Shown here one piece after another: positions 46,070 through 58,185 of a stretch of DNA of 64,000 nt (positions are counted from its first letter, which is position 1; each line of letters starts with the position of its first letter). The notes below the pieces were generated by a model. The model saw nothing but the letters and a program-made list of their open reading frames with translations. It did no database searches and was not told the origin of the DNA. A program made the position numbers and the translations under genes. The stretch is taken from assembly GCA_933207985.1 (NCBI GenBank), contig OW240916.1:296558080-296622079 (forward strand), given 5' to 3'. Source of the DNA: Pelobates cultripes (lineage: Eukaryota; Chordata; Amphibia; Anura; Pelobatidae).

Positions 46070-48660
46070 GGTCCGATATCAGGGGCAGATCCATCGTCAG
46101 AAACAATGACGATCATATATTACAGAGTACATTGAAACCATTCCTCTTTGACTATTTTGGTCTAAACTTTGAAATTCACTTGAAATTCCTGACAATTTTC
46201 ACTGTAGTAAATAACCCTCACAGTGTACACAGAATACAAAGAGAATATATACATACATTTAGACTTCAACTCACAATGTAGGAGCAGAGTGAGTGCTATA
46301 TATACACATACCATATGTATGTTTTCTTAGTATTCAGTTTACACTATGTTTTGTTTTTTTATTTTGTTTATCGTCTATACGCCATTCTGAAGTATTGAGA
46401 ATTAACCCCTGCAATAGAAATATACTTTTTATTCACTTGCACCCTATATTTTACATCCTAAGTTGACTTGTAGCAATGTTTTTTCTTTCCAGTACAAAAC
46501 AGTATCCTCACTTGGAAGGCTCTGTCAATTAAAAAATAATTGAAGATGGTATACACAGCTGAACAGGTTACCATGGAAACCATCTGAGATCCCACATGCA
46601 TATTTTAGGCACCTAGTATAATTTTTTTTCATTATCGTGAATGAAATCGCAGACTACATCAGTGTTTCACAATGAACAATTCATGTAATGCACATCTGCA
46701 CATGAAAGCACTCTTGCTAATATTGTCAAGACGCATCATGCCAGATGTACCACATCAGCGAAATGATTAACAATCTCCGCTATTCATAAAAAAATGACTG
46801 CATGAGGCCATGCAAGCGAACTTCTCACAGTATCTACTGACGAACATAAAAGTTCTTTCAAAATATTATAGTCAACTTTGTCAGCAACCTGGGAGAATTA
46901 AACATGAATTAGTCATTTTCCCCGTATTGTGCTCCAAAACTATATTGTACAGGACATTCTATTATGTAAAAGTGTTTTGTCCGTATTAAAAAATATATAA
47001 TATGTAATAATCTTGCAGTTTCATCAGTGGAGTCAAAGGACTGTGAGCTTGCGTAAAAGCTATGAATGCTGAATTCATACACAGAGCAAAAGGTATTCAT
47101 CAATGCTACGTTATAGCACATTTCTCTGCAAAATATGCATTCGTTATATTATAAAAAATATGTACAAATAACTACTTAGAATTTCACATTTATCTTCCCT
47201 TTTACTGCATTTTAGCCTACACTGATATAAGAAAAAATGGCATTGGGTGCACACCCGGAACAAGCATTTCTCAGCAGCGTTGCTGCCATGGTAACCAAAA
47301 TGTATACAAAATACAGCTATACGATGGAACTGAATCCACATATTTGTCTGCTGAGATAGGTGATTTTAAGAAGTCTCGGAAAATTTAAAACTGTATTATT
47401 TGTGTGTGTGTGCTCTTTCTTAATCTGTATTTTACATTGATATAAGTGGCTATTTAATGAATATATTTACAAATTTCAGTTTACCCTGCTGTTAAAATGT
47501 ATATAGGGAAAGGCAAAGTTTTACTTTTAAGAGGAAATCGGGACATAAAAAAAGAGGCATTTGTAAATTTTTCTCAAAATGAACTTGAATTTGCTAAAAG
47601 GCTGGTTACCATATATCAAATTGCTGTGTAAAGGAAAACTCCAAACTACCTTAACCACTATGTAGTGCTGTAAACAGAAATGGTGCCAGGAGTGCCTTTG
47701 TGCCTCCCCCTTTTTATCAAAATTACAAATTGTTGCAAGTATATGACATCCCTCTAAGTTGTCAACGGAAGGTTAAACACCTTATCCCATCGTGTCTTGC
47801 TAGACAGGACTGTATGGGATAGGTTCAGATCCATTTAATAAAATAAGAGGCCCTAATGAAGTTCACTGGTCAAGGAGTGGTCTACCTAAAGCTGTGCATC
47901 TGTTTTTGTTTGTATTTATTATTATTGCTTTTTTACTTTGTTAATTTTACAGCTCAGTGAAAAGGAGTATGTTACTGATATTTTTAAGGAAATAACACAG
48001 GTTCCAGACATTATGCAGACCTACCAAGGCCCAACTCTATATGATGCTCTGATCTCCATTCACTAGTCATTATGACTAACACAACGATCAATATGTGAAT
48101 TGCAAATAATCAAGGGTAATAAATTATAACTAGGGACGAATTTCATTTTCTGGCAACAAAAGATAGAATTTCTATAAAAGAAAGCACTAATACTATTTTC
48201 TAAACAATTTGCTGAAATGTTTGTTAAAGTACTCCATAATGGTGTGATCCCACTGAAACGCCCCGGGGCTGACAAATCAATAAGCATGAAAGGTGTGTTG
48301 CCTGGGACACCAACCTTTAGGATGAAATGTTTTAATTCTTGGAAGTACAATTGATATTCATTTTTAATTAATGGTGTGTGACTGAGACATAAAAAGCACA
48401 ATATCCTTACACTGATCCTGATTAGCACTGGTACATTCCCTGCAGTTTTTATGCCAGAGGATTCTGCCATTTGTGCTTCATAAAATCATGGAACTAGCCA
48501 CGTATCAAGTCATGTAGAAAAACGTCAAGACTGAACCTCAAAACAGAAAGGCGAGTGGCTCATAAATGCCTCCAGAACCCCAAAATTTCATTATTTTCCT
48601 CTAATACATGATTAATTGTTACATATATGTTACATCAAATTATATTTTAAGGCTTGGACT
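46070..48660. other. Intron 1 stretch, mostly unrecognised
   Basis: A short piece at 46135-46215 matches the GGATTATT-family ends. 46600-47400 is unique-looking. 47620-47700 has a weak TTAA-family resemblance. No gene signature. Confidence 0.5.
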
Positions 48661-48667
48661 AGTGCAG

Positions 48668-48800
48668 GAGTAGGAGACCTTTGACACTCTGGATGATGTG
48701 GACTACATCTCCCATAATACTTTAACAGCCATAATACTGGCAAAGCTTTAGGGGAGATGTAGTCCACATAATCTGCAGTGTGAAACGTTGCCTACCAGTG
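48668..48800. mobile_element. hAT-like fold-back MITE
   Basis: Left CAGGAGTAGGAGACCTTTG and right CGTTGCCTACCAGTG are inverted at the tips, and the inner arms GTGGACTACATCTCCC and GGGGAGATGTAGTCCAC are perfect complements. A clean 8-bp duplication was not found. Confidence 0.55.
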
Positions 48801-48892
48801 GCATTGTGTATTAGAGTTGGAATTAGGGTTGGTGTTGGGATAGTAGGTTAGGCTAGTGTTGTAATGCTAAGGGCTAGGTATTTAATGTTGAA

Positions 48893-49065
48893 GTGACACT
48901 GTAGTCCCCAGAACAACTTCAGCTTGTATGTGTTCTGGTTAATAGAATCATTCCCTTCAGGCTTTTTGCACTAAACACTGTTTTTTCAGAGAAAAAACAG
49001 TGTTTTCATTACAGCCTAGTGATAACTCCACTGGCCACTCCTCAGGTGGCTACTAAAGGTTCTTC
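48893..49065. mobile_element. TTAA-family element, partial
   Basis: GTGACACTGTAGTCCCCAGA at the left, then a perfect 15-bp stem (48973-48987 with 48991-49005) capped by AGA, then ACTCCACTGGCCACTCC. It shares structure but not arm sequence with the stem at 58268-58310. Truncated at the right by the Penelope-like element. Confidence 0.6.
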
Positions 49066-49089
49066 CAGTCAAGCATTATGTACATAAAA

Positions 49090-50586
49090 GAAGCAATTTT
49101 TAAAGAAAGGATTAGACTCAGACATTTTAAATAAACATGAATTCAATGTTTTAAACATACAATACCCAAAAATTCCTGTAATATATTTCCTTCCAAAAAT
49201 ACATAAAAACGATAAACACCTCCAGGTAGACCAATTGTATCTGGCATTGGTTCCCTTTTATGTAATCTGTCACAACATATAGACATACTCCTCCAACCTT
49301 CTATCAAATGTATGAAATCGTATTTAACAGATTTAATGTCACTTCTACATTTTTTAAACAACTTTAAATGGCAACCTAACTATATTCTAGTCACCTGTGA
49401 CGTACAATTTGTCTGCACAATAATCCCCCATCATATAGGATGTCAGGCTATTAGAGAAACCTTAACAACAGAAGGTAGAATCCCCCCAAAAAACAAATTG
49501 ATTATATATTGGAAGGCATGAACTTAATTTTAACCAACAACTACTTTTGTTTTTTTAACTCCTTTTATCTTCAGAAGAGGGGCACAGCCATGGGGACCAG
49601 GTTTGCCGGCAGTTATGCCAACTTGTTTATGGCAGATTGGGAAACTACGGCCATATGGGGTGAGTATAGCTGGCGGGCACACCTGGTCACCTATTTTAGA
49701 TATATAGATGATCTCTTTTTTATTTGTGAGGGTTCTGAAGATAATCTTATCTCTTTTATTGACAATCTAAATATTAATAACAGAGGTATCATCTAAACCC
49801 ATGAATACAGTAAAGAAACTATTACCTTTTTAGATATTAATATTTTTTATTAAAGAAGGGGCCCTACACACTAAAACATTTTTTAGAAAAGTCTGTGTCA
49901 ACACAGCAATAGAACAATCAAGCTGCCACTATAAACCTTGGCTCGAAAGCACACCAAAAAGTCAATTTCTATGCATATGTAGGAATTGTTCCCAATTAGA
50001 AGATTTTAATCAACAAGCTGACTTTTTAAAGCACAAATTCATTGAAAAAAAACTACTCATCTTCTGACTTAAACAAAACAATTGATACCATTAAGAAAAG
50101 AGAAAGAAATTAACTTTTAACATACAAAACCAAATGCACTAAAGACACTTTACCCCTTCCAGTCATTTTTCATTTCAATAATAAAAGTGGATATGTAAAA
50201 AAAATGATTAAAAAAAACCACTGGCACCTATTAAGACAAGTCGAGACCCTTATGCAAATTATACCTGAAAAACCAAACATTTCACTAGAGAAATTAAGAC
50301 AAAAAAAGGCACTAACTTATTTTTTACCTGAAGCCAAAGGTTTTTACAAGTGTAAACGATGTATAGTGTGTAAAAGTACTGACCCCTTTGTCCCTTCTAA
50401 AGTAACTCAATTTGCACCCAATAGAACAAAAAAAAAACATACAAAATAAATGACTTTATTGAATGTAATTCAAAAAATGTAATCTAACTATTGGCGTGCC
50501 CTTGTGGCCTCCAATATGTAGGAATGACTACTAGAAGTCTTAAAATGCGTCTAATTGAACACTATAGAAATATCAAAAAAGGATAC
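49090..50586 (+). mobile_element. Penelope-like retroelement, RT and first part of GIY-YIG
   Basis: Plus-strand pieces run in Penelope order. LPKIHKNDKHLQGRPIVSGI lies near 49190. WQPNYILVTCDVQFVCTIIP at 49369-49428 is RT motif A. The motif B equivalent RGTAMGTRFAGSYANLFM is at about 49576-49630, and FRYIDDLFFI at about 49696-49725 is motif C with catalytic DD. Next come CKRCIVCK at about 50353, and CPCGLQYVGMTTRSLKMRLI then EHYRNIKKGY at 50497-50586, the start of a GIY-YIG nuclease (GLQ-YVG). Stops and shifts show that it is inactive. The ORF is cut at 50586 by the TTAA insertion and resumes at 56309. Confidence 0.8.
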
Positions 50587-50600
50587 TTAACCCCTTCAGG

Positions 50601-51115
50601 ACTGGTGACGGACGAGGTCCGTCACACAGGGGAGACCCTTAACGATGGGTGACGGACCTCGTCCGTCACGCGGTAAAATTAACCCCGGATCGCCGCTATC
50701 ACGGCGATCGCGGGGTTAATGGTGCTCCCGGTATGCCTCTGCATTAGAGGCATACCGGGAGCACCCGGTCAAGCTGCCCAGCACATGTGCTCGCTCTGAC
50801 CGCAAGTCAGAGCGAGCACATGTGCTCTGCATACTTACCTACCGGCTCCCTGCACTTCCTGGTTCTGTGTGAAGTGCAGGGAGCCGGATCAGTGATGATC
50901 CTGCCCCCTGCTGGAAAAAAAAATAAAGTTTATTTAAAGTCCCCCCCCCCTTACCCATTTTAATAAAAAATTAACCCCTTCCCTGCCAATTGATCACTGG
51001 CTACAGTGATCAATTGGCAGGGATTACATTTTACTATGATCTGATTTTTTTTTTTTAACCCCTGAGGGTTAATTCTTTTTTTTTTAACCCTCAGGGGTTA
51101 AATTAATTAAATTAA
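50601..51115. repeat. Chain of perfect or near-perfect hairpins
   Basis: In series: arms GTGACGGAC/GTCCGTCAC with loop GAG, then the same arms with loop CTC (the two units are reverse complements of each other); AACCCC...CGCCG/CGGCG...GGGGTT; GTGCTCCCGGTATGCCTCT with its perfect complement; CACATGTGCTCGCTCTGAC with its complement; CCGGCTCCCTGCACTTC with its complement; CCCTGCCAATTGATCACTG with its complement; and AACCCCTGAGGGTT against AACCCTCAGGGGTT. Loops are mostly 3 to 12 nt. Confidence 0.9.
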
Positions 51116-51739
51116 TTAATTAAACTATTTTTACATTATATATTTAGATAGCTGGAGTGGGTGGAAGTTAGTGGGGAATTGGGGGATTTGGCGTTAGGCT
51201 AACTAGGGGTTAACGTTAAAAAAAAGTTTTAAAAGAAACTTTAAAAAGTTAAAAATTAAGCTTAAAAAAATGTTTTAATAACATTTAAGTAATAAAAACA
51301 AAAAAACACACTTTACCTAGTCCAAATAAAAATTAACCCCTTCCCTGCCAGTCGATCACTGCCTACAGCGATCAAATAGAGATCACAGTATTATACTGTG
51401 ATCTAATTTTTTTTAACCCCTGAGGATTAACTTTTATTTATTTTTTAACCCTCAGGGGTTCAATTTATTTAATTAATTAAAATATTTTATAACTATATAT
51501 TTTGCTAGCTGGGGTGGGTGGGAGTTATGGGAAAATGGGGAATTTACTGTTAGTGCTGCGTACTGCTAGTTAGGGGTTAACAGTAAAAAAAATAGCTTAG
51601 AAAAATGTTAAATCTGTAAAAAAGTTTTAAGAAAGTTTAGGAAAGTTTAAAAAAAATTTATAAGCAAAACAAAAGTTTAAAAACTAGTTTTTAAAAGTAA
51701 AAAAGTTATAAAAAGTAAAAAAATACATTTTAAAAACGC

Positions 51740-53530
51740 TCATTACCACTACACCTGGAACAAACTAGAGAAAAAATTATCCCACGCCAAGGTTCAAAAT
51801 ATGCCTTTTGAATTACCCCAGGGTGTATTCTTTAATAAATAGTATGTGTTTGTGGGGAAGTTTCAATAACCAACCGTCTAAACTATTCCAAATTGGAACA
51901 TGGACACAGCGTAAAACTTCAAAGTTAGAAAAAAACTGAATGGCTGCGTCTCAAATGCGCCCCTTCAACATCCACATATACCTGGCAAAGGTACATACGG
52001 GGGTATTGCTGTACTCAGCCGACATAGCTGAGCAACATATGAAGTATTATACAGTCATAGTACACATAAGGTTTGCAAAATATGCTGCGCAAACTCACTT
52101 TGTATGTCAAAAAGGCAGAAAAAATGCTTATTACCACTACACTTGGTACAAGCTAGCGGAAAAATGATCCCACGCTAAGGTTCAAAATATGCCTTTTGAA
52201 ATACCCTGGGATGTCTTCTTTAAGAAATGGTATGGCTTTATGGGGAATTTGGATTATATAGCCTGGTAAAATACTCTAAAATGGGACATAGGCACAGCAT
52301 AAAAATTCAAAGTTTGAAAAAAACTGGAATGGCTGTGTCCCAAATGTGCCCCTCCGATGTCCACACATACCTGGCAAAGGTACATACGGGGGTATTGCTG
52401 TACTCAGCCGACATAGCTGAGCAACATATGAAGTATTATACAGTCGTAGCACACATAAGGTTTGCAAAATATACTGTGCAAACTCACTTTGTATGTCAAA
52501 AAGGCAGAAAAAACGCTTATTACCACTACATCTGGTACAAGCTAGCGGAAAAATGATCCCACGCTAAGGTTCAAACTATACCTTTTGAAACACCCTGGGG
52601 TGTCTACTTTAAGAAATGGTAGGCCTTTGTGGGGTAGTTTGAATTTAAAACCTGCGAAGATGCTTGGAAATTGCACATAGGCCCAGCGTCAAAATTCAAA
52701 GTTTGGTAAAAACGGATATGGCTTGGTCTCCTATATGGCACTGTAGCTTCACAAAATAGTGACAAAGACATTCATTGGGGGTGTATTTTTACTCAAAAGA
52801 CTTAGCTGAGCATAATTTGGGAGGTTTGAACTTAGTGGCACATATGAAATATACAAAACGCCCAGCAAAAATGCAATCCGTATGTAAAAAATGCACAAAA
52901 TAATTTTTTTACCACATACTTTGGCATATATTGGTGAAAAAATGGGGGTATGTTAAGGCACAATATGCACCTTATGAGATACCCTGGAGTGTCTACTTTT
53001 ACAAATGGTAGGCCTTTGTGGGGGTTTTTGAACAGTCAAACTGTTATAATACCCCAAATGGAAGCTAAGGCTCATTAAATCCATCTCTCAAAATTCTACT
53101 GTGAATACTGTAAAGGACAGGTCTCCTATATGGCACTGTAGCTTCACGAAATAGTGCCAAAGACATTCATATGGGGTGTCATTTTACTCAGAAGACTTAG
53201 CTGAGCATAATTTGGGGGGTTTGAACTTAGTGGCACATATGAAATATACAAAACGCCCAGCAAAAATGCAATCCGTATGTAAAAAATGCACAAAATTATT
53301 TTTTACCACATACTTTGGCATATATTGGTGAAAAAATGGGGGCATGTTAAGGCACAATATGCACCTTATAAGATACCCTGGAGTGTCTACTTTTACAAAT
53401 GGTAGGCCTTTGTGGGGGTTTTTTGAACAGTCAAACTGTTATAATACCCCAAATGGAAGCTAAGGCTCATTAAATTCATCTCTCAAAATTCTACTGTGAA
53501 TACTGAAAAGGACAGGTATCCTGTATGGCA
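51740..53530. repeat. Tandem array of about 390-bp diverged units
   Basis: Phrases recur at steady intervals: TTACCACTACA(C/T) near 51744, 52130 and 52519; TACTCAGCCGACATAGCTGA near 52012 and 52400; TACCACATACTTTGGCATAT near 52910 and 53303; TACCCTGGAGTGTCTAC at about 52981 and 53375. That gives roughly 4 to 5 units. The apparent ORFs at 51940 and 52227 are two copies of one unit, not a gene. Confidence 0.85.
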
Positions 53531-54663
53531 CTGTAACTTCACGAAATAGTGCAAAAGACATACAATGGGGGTGTCATTTTACTCAGCAGATGTAACTGAA
53601 CACAAAATAAAACTTTGTACAGGAATAGCACACACCAACTTTACAAAATATACACGAGAATTTCTCTGTTATAAGTTTGTGTGCCAAAAACCAAAAAGAA
53701 CACAATTTTACTCCAATATTTAGCAGAGGTTGGCGGTGAAATGGCTACGTAGAAAGTGTCAAAACAACCTTAGGTAAATAGCCCGTGATGTCTACTTTAT
53801 ATAAATATATACTTTTGTGTGGCAATTTTGTTTTCTTTTATGGCTATTAAGCTTACAAGACAAACATACCAAATTCTAAAATCGCTCCACATTAAAAGTT
53901 TATTTTACTCCTTGTGCTTTGTGACCTGTAACTACCAAAAAAAACTTAAAATCCCAGACACATTATATATTCTGTAAATCAGAACAAATAAATAAATTTA
54001 TTTTTAATTACTTTCCTTAACCTGCACTAATTATGCACACATTATTATTGCAAAAACTGTAAAAAAAAACAATATTTTTCATTTTTTTTGCATTTTTCTG
54101 TATTTTTTTTATAATAAGTAAGCATTTATATATATATATATATGTTATATCAAATTAAAGCCCTTTCTGTCCTTTAAAAAACAGTATATAATATGTGTCG
54201 GTGCAATAAATGAGAGAGATGCAAATTGCAGTTGAACGCAAACAGAAAGAAAATGCAAAAATTGCTTGTGTCATTAAGCGTAAGTCAAGCTTCTGAAGCT
54301 GTGTCCTTAAGGGGTTAAACCATACAGAGTCAATAGTACACGTTCTGATCAAAACAAAATGTAAACAAAAACTGGTATTTGCGCTATATGTCTGTTCAAC
54401 CGTAATTCACCTCTTTCAAGTGCACCCACACTTATTATATATCATTTTGTTCAGGATAAACTGGGCTTTAATTTCTCATGAACTATTCATATTTGAAACA
54501 TAATTTATTAAAATTTAAAAAACTGTGAGAAATTAAGACATTTTAGCTGTAAATGCCATAATACCGTTAGCTTTAACTGCAAAAAGACCCACATATTTGG
54601 ATTCAGCAAAGTCTCACGAGTACAACAGTACCCCCCATTAACAGTTTTTATGGTGTCAAATTG

Positions 54664-55041
54664 AAATTCGCCAGGTTGGTTATGTTGCCTTTGAAACCAT
54701 GTGGTAGCCCAGGAATGAGATTTACCCCCATGATGGCATACCATTTGCAAAAGTAGACAACCCAAGGTATTGCAAGTGGGGTATGTCCAGTCTTTTATAG
54801 TAGCCACTTAGTCACAAACACTGGCCAAAGTTAGCGTTCATATTTGTTTTTGTGTGAAAAAAGCAAAAAAATAATATTTAGCCAGTGTGTGTGACCAAGT
54901 GGCTACTAAAAATTACTGGACATACCCCATTTGCAATACCTTGGGTTGTCTACTTTTTCAAATGGTATGCCATCATGGGAGTAATTCTCATTCCTAGGCT
55001 ACCTACGGTCTCAAATGCAACGTAACCAACCTGGCAAATTT
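54664..55041. repeat. Large inverted repeat, 160-bp arms
   Basis: 54664-54824 and 54882-55041 are complementary along nearly their whole length (GGTATGCCATCATGG, CTTGGGTTGTCTACTTTT and GACATACCCCA in the right arm). A further inverted pair lies outside it: 55094-55130 against 55315-55345 (CCTGTACAT and GGGGGTACTGTT words). Confidence 0.85.
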
Positions 55042-55439
55042 CAATGTGAAAAAAATGAAATGCAAGCCTTATATTCGACTCTCTAACTTTCCAAAACACC
55101 ACAAAACCTGTACATAGGGGGTACTGTTATTCTCGGGAGACTTCACTGAACACAAACATAAGTGTTTCAAAACAGTAAAATATATTACAACAATAATATC
55201 ATCAGTAAAAGTGCAGTTTGTGGGTGAAAAATGCGAAAAACTTCACTTTTACTAAATATATAATCGTTGTAATGCAATTTATCATTTTGAAACACTAATA
55301 TTTCAAGTAAAAACAGTACCCCCCATGTACAGGTTTTATGGTGTGTTGGAAAGTTACAGGGTTAAATATAGCACGTGCGAATTTAATTCTCTGCACTTGC
55401 TGCCTGGGTTGTCAGGCACGTAAATCAAATTTTAATTAA

Positions 55440-56090
55440 TTAAATCACATAATTATGTTAAAATATTACTTAAGCATACACGTAGAATTTTTATATATAT
55501 ACATATATATGTATTTAAATTCTACATGTATACTTATGTAGTTATTTATGTAATTATATATATTTATCTGTATATAAATATTTGCAGTTATTTCTATTTT
55601 ATATATAGACAGATATATATAGAATGCCATTCTAAGTGTATTTTGTTACCAATATATATGTATTAATAACAAAATACAGTTAGAACGAGATTACATATGT
55701 ATATATAATTTATGTAAAATTTTAAAAAATATATTTTATTTATTTATTTTATTATTTTATTGATTTACTATTGTAATTATACATATATATAAACATAAAA
55801 TATATATATATGTATTATATATATAATATATATATCTTATATATGTAACATCATTCTAAGTGTATTTTAAGATTAATATGTGTTTTTACTTATAACTTAT
55901 AAGATTACTTATATTAACATTCAAATACATTATGTATCACGTTACATATATATAAGATGTATATATATTAGATATATAATATATATATATATATTATATA
56001 TATATATATATTTTATATATATATTTATATATATATATATATATAAATACATTTATTTTATTTTAAAACATGTTTAATTATTTTTTTTAT
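55440..56090. repeat. AT-rich (TA)n domain
   Basis: About 650 bp almost free of G and C, with many TATATA runs and the word CATTCTAAGTGTATTTT repeated near 55627 and 55852. Internal to the 5.7-kb element. Confidence 0.85.
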
Positions 56091-56308
56091 ACTTCCCACC
56101 AGCAGGGGGACTGTCTGACATTTCAGACAGTCCCCCTGCTGGCAGATCCACAGCCAGCTATAGGGGGCCATGTGATCGCTCTTTTAGGGCTGTCAGGCAG
56201 TCCTCCCGAAGAGGATCACGGCGGAGGTGAGTACCGCGGACCTCCAGGGGCTGAAAGACCATTTAATGCGGGGCGGCATAGAACGCCGTAACGGCGTTAA
56301 GGGGTTAA

Positions 56309-57480
56309 ACATAACAGTGACCCAAAATTTCTAAAATGTATAGGTATTAAAAAGTGTATAATTCCATGGAGAGGAGGAAATATTAAAAATATTTTAGGTA
56401 AAACAGAAATGGAATGGGTATATAATTTACAAACTCTAACCCCTTGTTAGAAGTCTAAATGCAGACTTCGATCTGTTCAATTTTTTATAAATATCAGTAG
56501 TTTTATATTTTATATCTATCCATTTTAATATCATAATACTTTAATTTTATATTATTATTTATTCTTGTTTATTGTTTGTATTTATGTAAATTATTTCCTG
56601 TATTAATATATTCATTGTCTCTATCTGCACCACTCCCCCACTGGAGCTGTAATCTCTCCTTGCCCTCCCCAATATGGCCGCCGTCATTTGCGGCTACTTT
56701 ATCTTCCAAATAATGCCCTCCCCAACATGGCCGCCACTATTTTCGGTCACTATTTGACCTTTATAATATGGCTGCTGCAATTTGCCTCTTGTCCTTCACA
56801 ATATGGCCGACGGCATCCACATCGGCTATGTTATCATTTACTACATATCCCATGTAGCATTGTGACCAATTACACACCCACGTCACGTGACCAACTTCCC
56901 AATGCTATTTTCACTTGATGTAACCCTACTTTTGTATAAAATGTATGATATTTAACCTCTGTACTACACTAAGAATACAATTTAATACCATTTTTATCCC
57001 TATATAACTCCTAAAGCCAGGTTTATTGTTTTTACTCCATTTGATAAAGCCTGTAAAGGTAAAACGCATTATGGACATTTAATGTTGTGTATTTTAACTT
57101 ATAAAAGGTTTTTTGGTCACCTTTGTGTGCCAGTCTCCTTTGTTATAGCCACTTTTCATGGTAATATTAAGTTTTATACTTCAAGTAATCCCAAGGTGGG
57201 GATAATACCACCAACACTGTGTTTATAGAGCAGTCAGCCTGCTCTATCCTATGTAAGTATAATTTTACTTCATTTTATTAGAGATTACTCTATTATTTTT
57301 TATTCCTTCCTGAGTTTGTGGACGTGGTGGACATTTGCTGCATATCCTTTAAAGTGGGGATTATACTGATGTACACCAATACTGCTAGACCTGGCTATAG
57401 CTCTTCAAATTTTTAGTGTTCCATCGTTATCTTATACTTTTATCTGATTGAATTATACAGTCTGCACTATCACCTGTTCC
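56309..57480 (+). mobile_element. Penelope-like element, end of GIY-YIG and 3' region
   Basis: The frame resumes with NSDPKFLKCIGIKKCIIPWR then GGNIKNILGKTEMEWVYNLQ and TLTPC, the C-terminal pattern of Penelope GIY-YIG domains (W..GG....K...E..WI..L.TL.P). A long non-coding 3' part follows, with repeated AATATGGCCGCC-type words (56670-56820), a hammerhead-like motif at 57041-57076 and a tail ending near 57480 against a TTAA-family fragment. Confidence 0.75.
57041..57076 (+). ncRNA. Decayed hammerhead-ribozyme-like motif
   Basis: The string reads TTGATAA, stem GCCT-GTAA-AGGT, then AAAAC and GC. It aligns with the hammerhead core CUGAUGA, stem II, GAAAC. Stem II still pairs (one G-U). Three core bases differ, including both positions that would be the catalytic guanines G8 and G12 (now A), so it should be inactive. 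Hammerhead motifs are known in Penelope-like elements, and the position in the 3' region fits. Confidence 0.45.
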
Positions 57481-57499
57481 TGTTTCCTGTCTTTTATAT

Positions 57500-57840
57500 C
57501 ATCTTGGTGTGAACGTGGTTCTGCATGGAGACACTGACCTTTCCCTATAGAGAGGCATTGATTCAGTGCATCTCTATGAGGAGGTGCTGATTGTCCCCAA
57601 TGCGCCTTAATGGCTGAGATCATTATAATTGACAATCTCAGCCAACCCAATGGTTTCCTATGAGAAAGTATTGTGATTGGCTGAGATCATCAATTCTGAT
57701 AATGTTAGCGAAGGAGGAGGATCAGGGTGGGGCTAGTGCCGACTGACCCACTGGCCCGGGCGCTGGAATAAAGGTGGGTAAAATACTTTTAAGGGGGCAA
57801 GGTGGGGGCTGGGGATTTACATAGTGTTTTCAACACTATA
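57500..57840. mobile_element. TTAA-family element, 3' part
   Basis: Shares GGAGACACTGA, ATCTCTATGAGGAGGTGCTG and GACAATCTCAGCCAA with 30700-30830, and ends with CAACACTATAGGGTCA, the usual ACTATAG-type end. 5' part missing. Confidence 0.55.
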
Positions 57841-58048
57841 GGGTCATGAATACTTGGAAATGCATATCACAATGCTGCCAGATCATAGTGGGAGTTACAG
57901 TCCTGGATCCCTGCACTGTTAAGAGTTGAACTGTACATTATTCTACATTTATTGCAGGGAACAATTGCATGGAAGACCTCACTATGAGTTCAGCAGAATG
58001 GATTCTAAGATATGGTTTGCCTGTTCAAACCTATGGGTAGATCATGTA

Positions 58049-58112
58049 AAAACATAAACCGTATATAGAAGCAGGCCATTACCATATGACAGTATATGAT
58101 ACGTATAAGTCA
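58049..58112 (+). repeat. 64-bp direct repeat, copy 1
   Basis: Identical to 60050-60113 except for one base (CATATGACAG against CATATTACAG). The copies are exactly 2001 bp apart. Confidence 0.9.
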
Positions 58113-58185
58113 TTTATTTGATAGGTAATTAGATCTAATTATAAAGAACTAGACAAAATATGCATTTGACAGTACAGTTTATTAA

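Larger units (their letters stand above)
50591..56304. mobile_element. 5.7-kb TTAA-flanked non-coding hairpin element
   Basis: Flanked by TTAA at 50587-50590 and 56305-56308, with ends CCCCTT and AAGGGG. It interrupts the Penelope GIY-YIG frame, which proves both insertion and boundaries. From left to right it holds a hairpin chain (50601-51115), a partial duplicate of that chain's end (51325-51480), a diverged tandem array of about 390-bp units (51740-53530), nested inverted repeats (54600-55350), AT-only DNA (55440-56090) and a final perfect hairpin (56099-56143). No transposase or other gene is visible. TTAA use suggests piggyBac or Kolobok mobilisation; its size without coding is unusual for a MITE. 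Confidence 0.8.

Noticed and set aside
51940..52556. Two similar ORFs of 75 and 109 codons that look like a duplicated small gene
   Set aside because: They are successive units of a 390-bp non-coding tandem array in the TTAA element; further units lose the frame.
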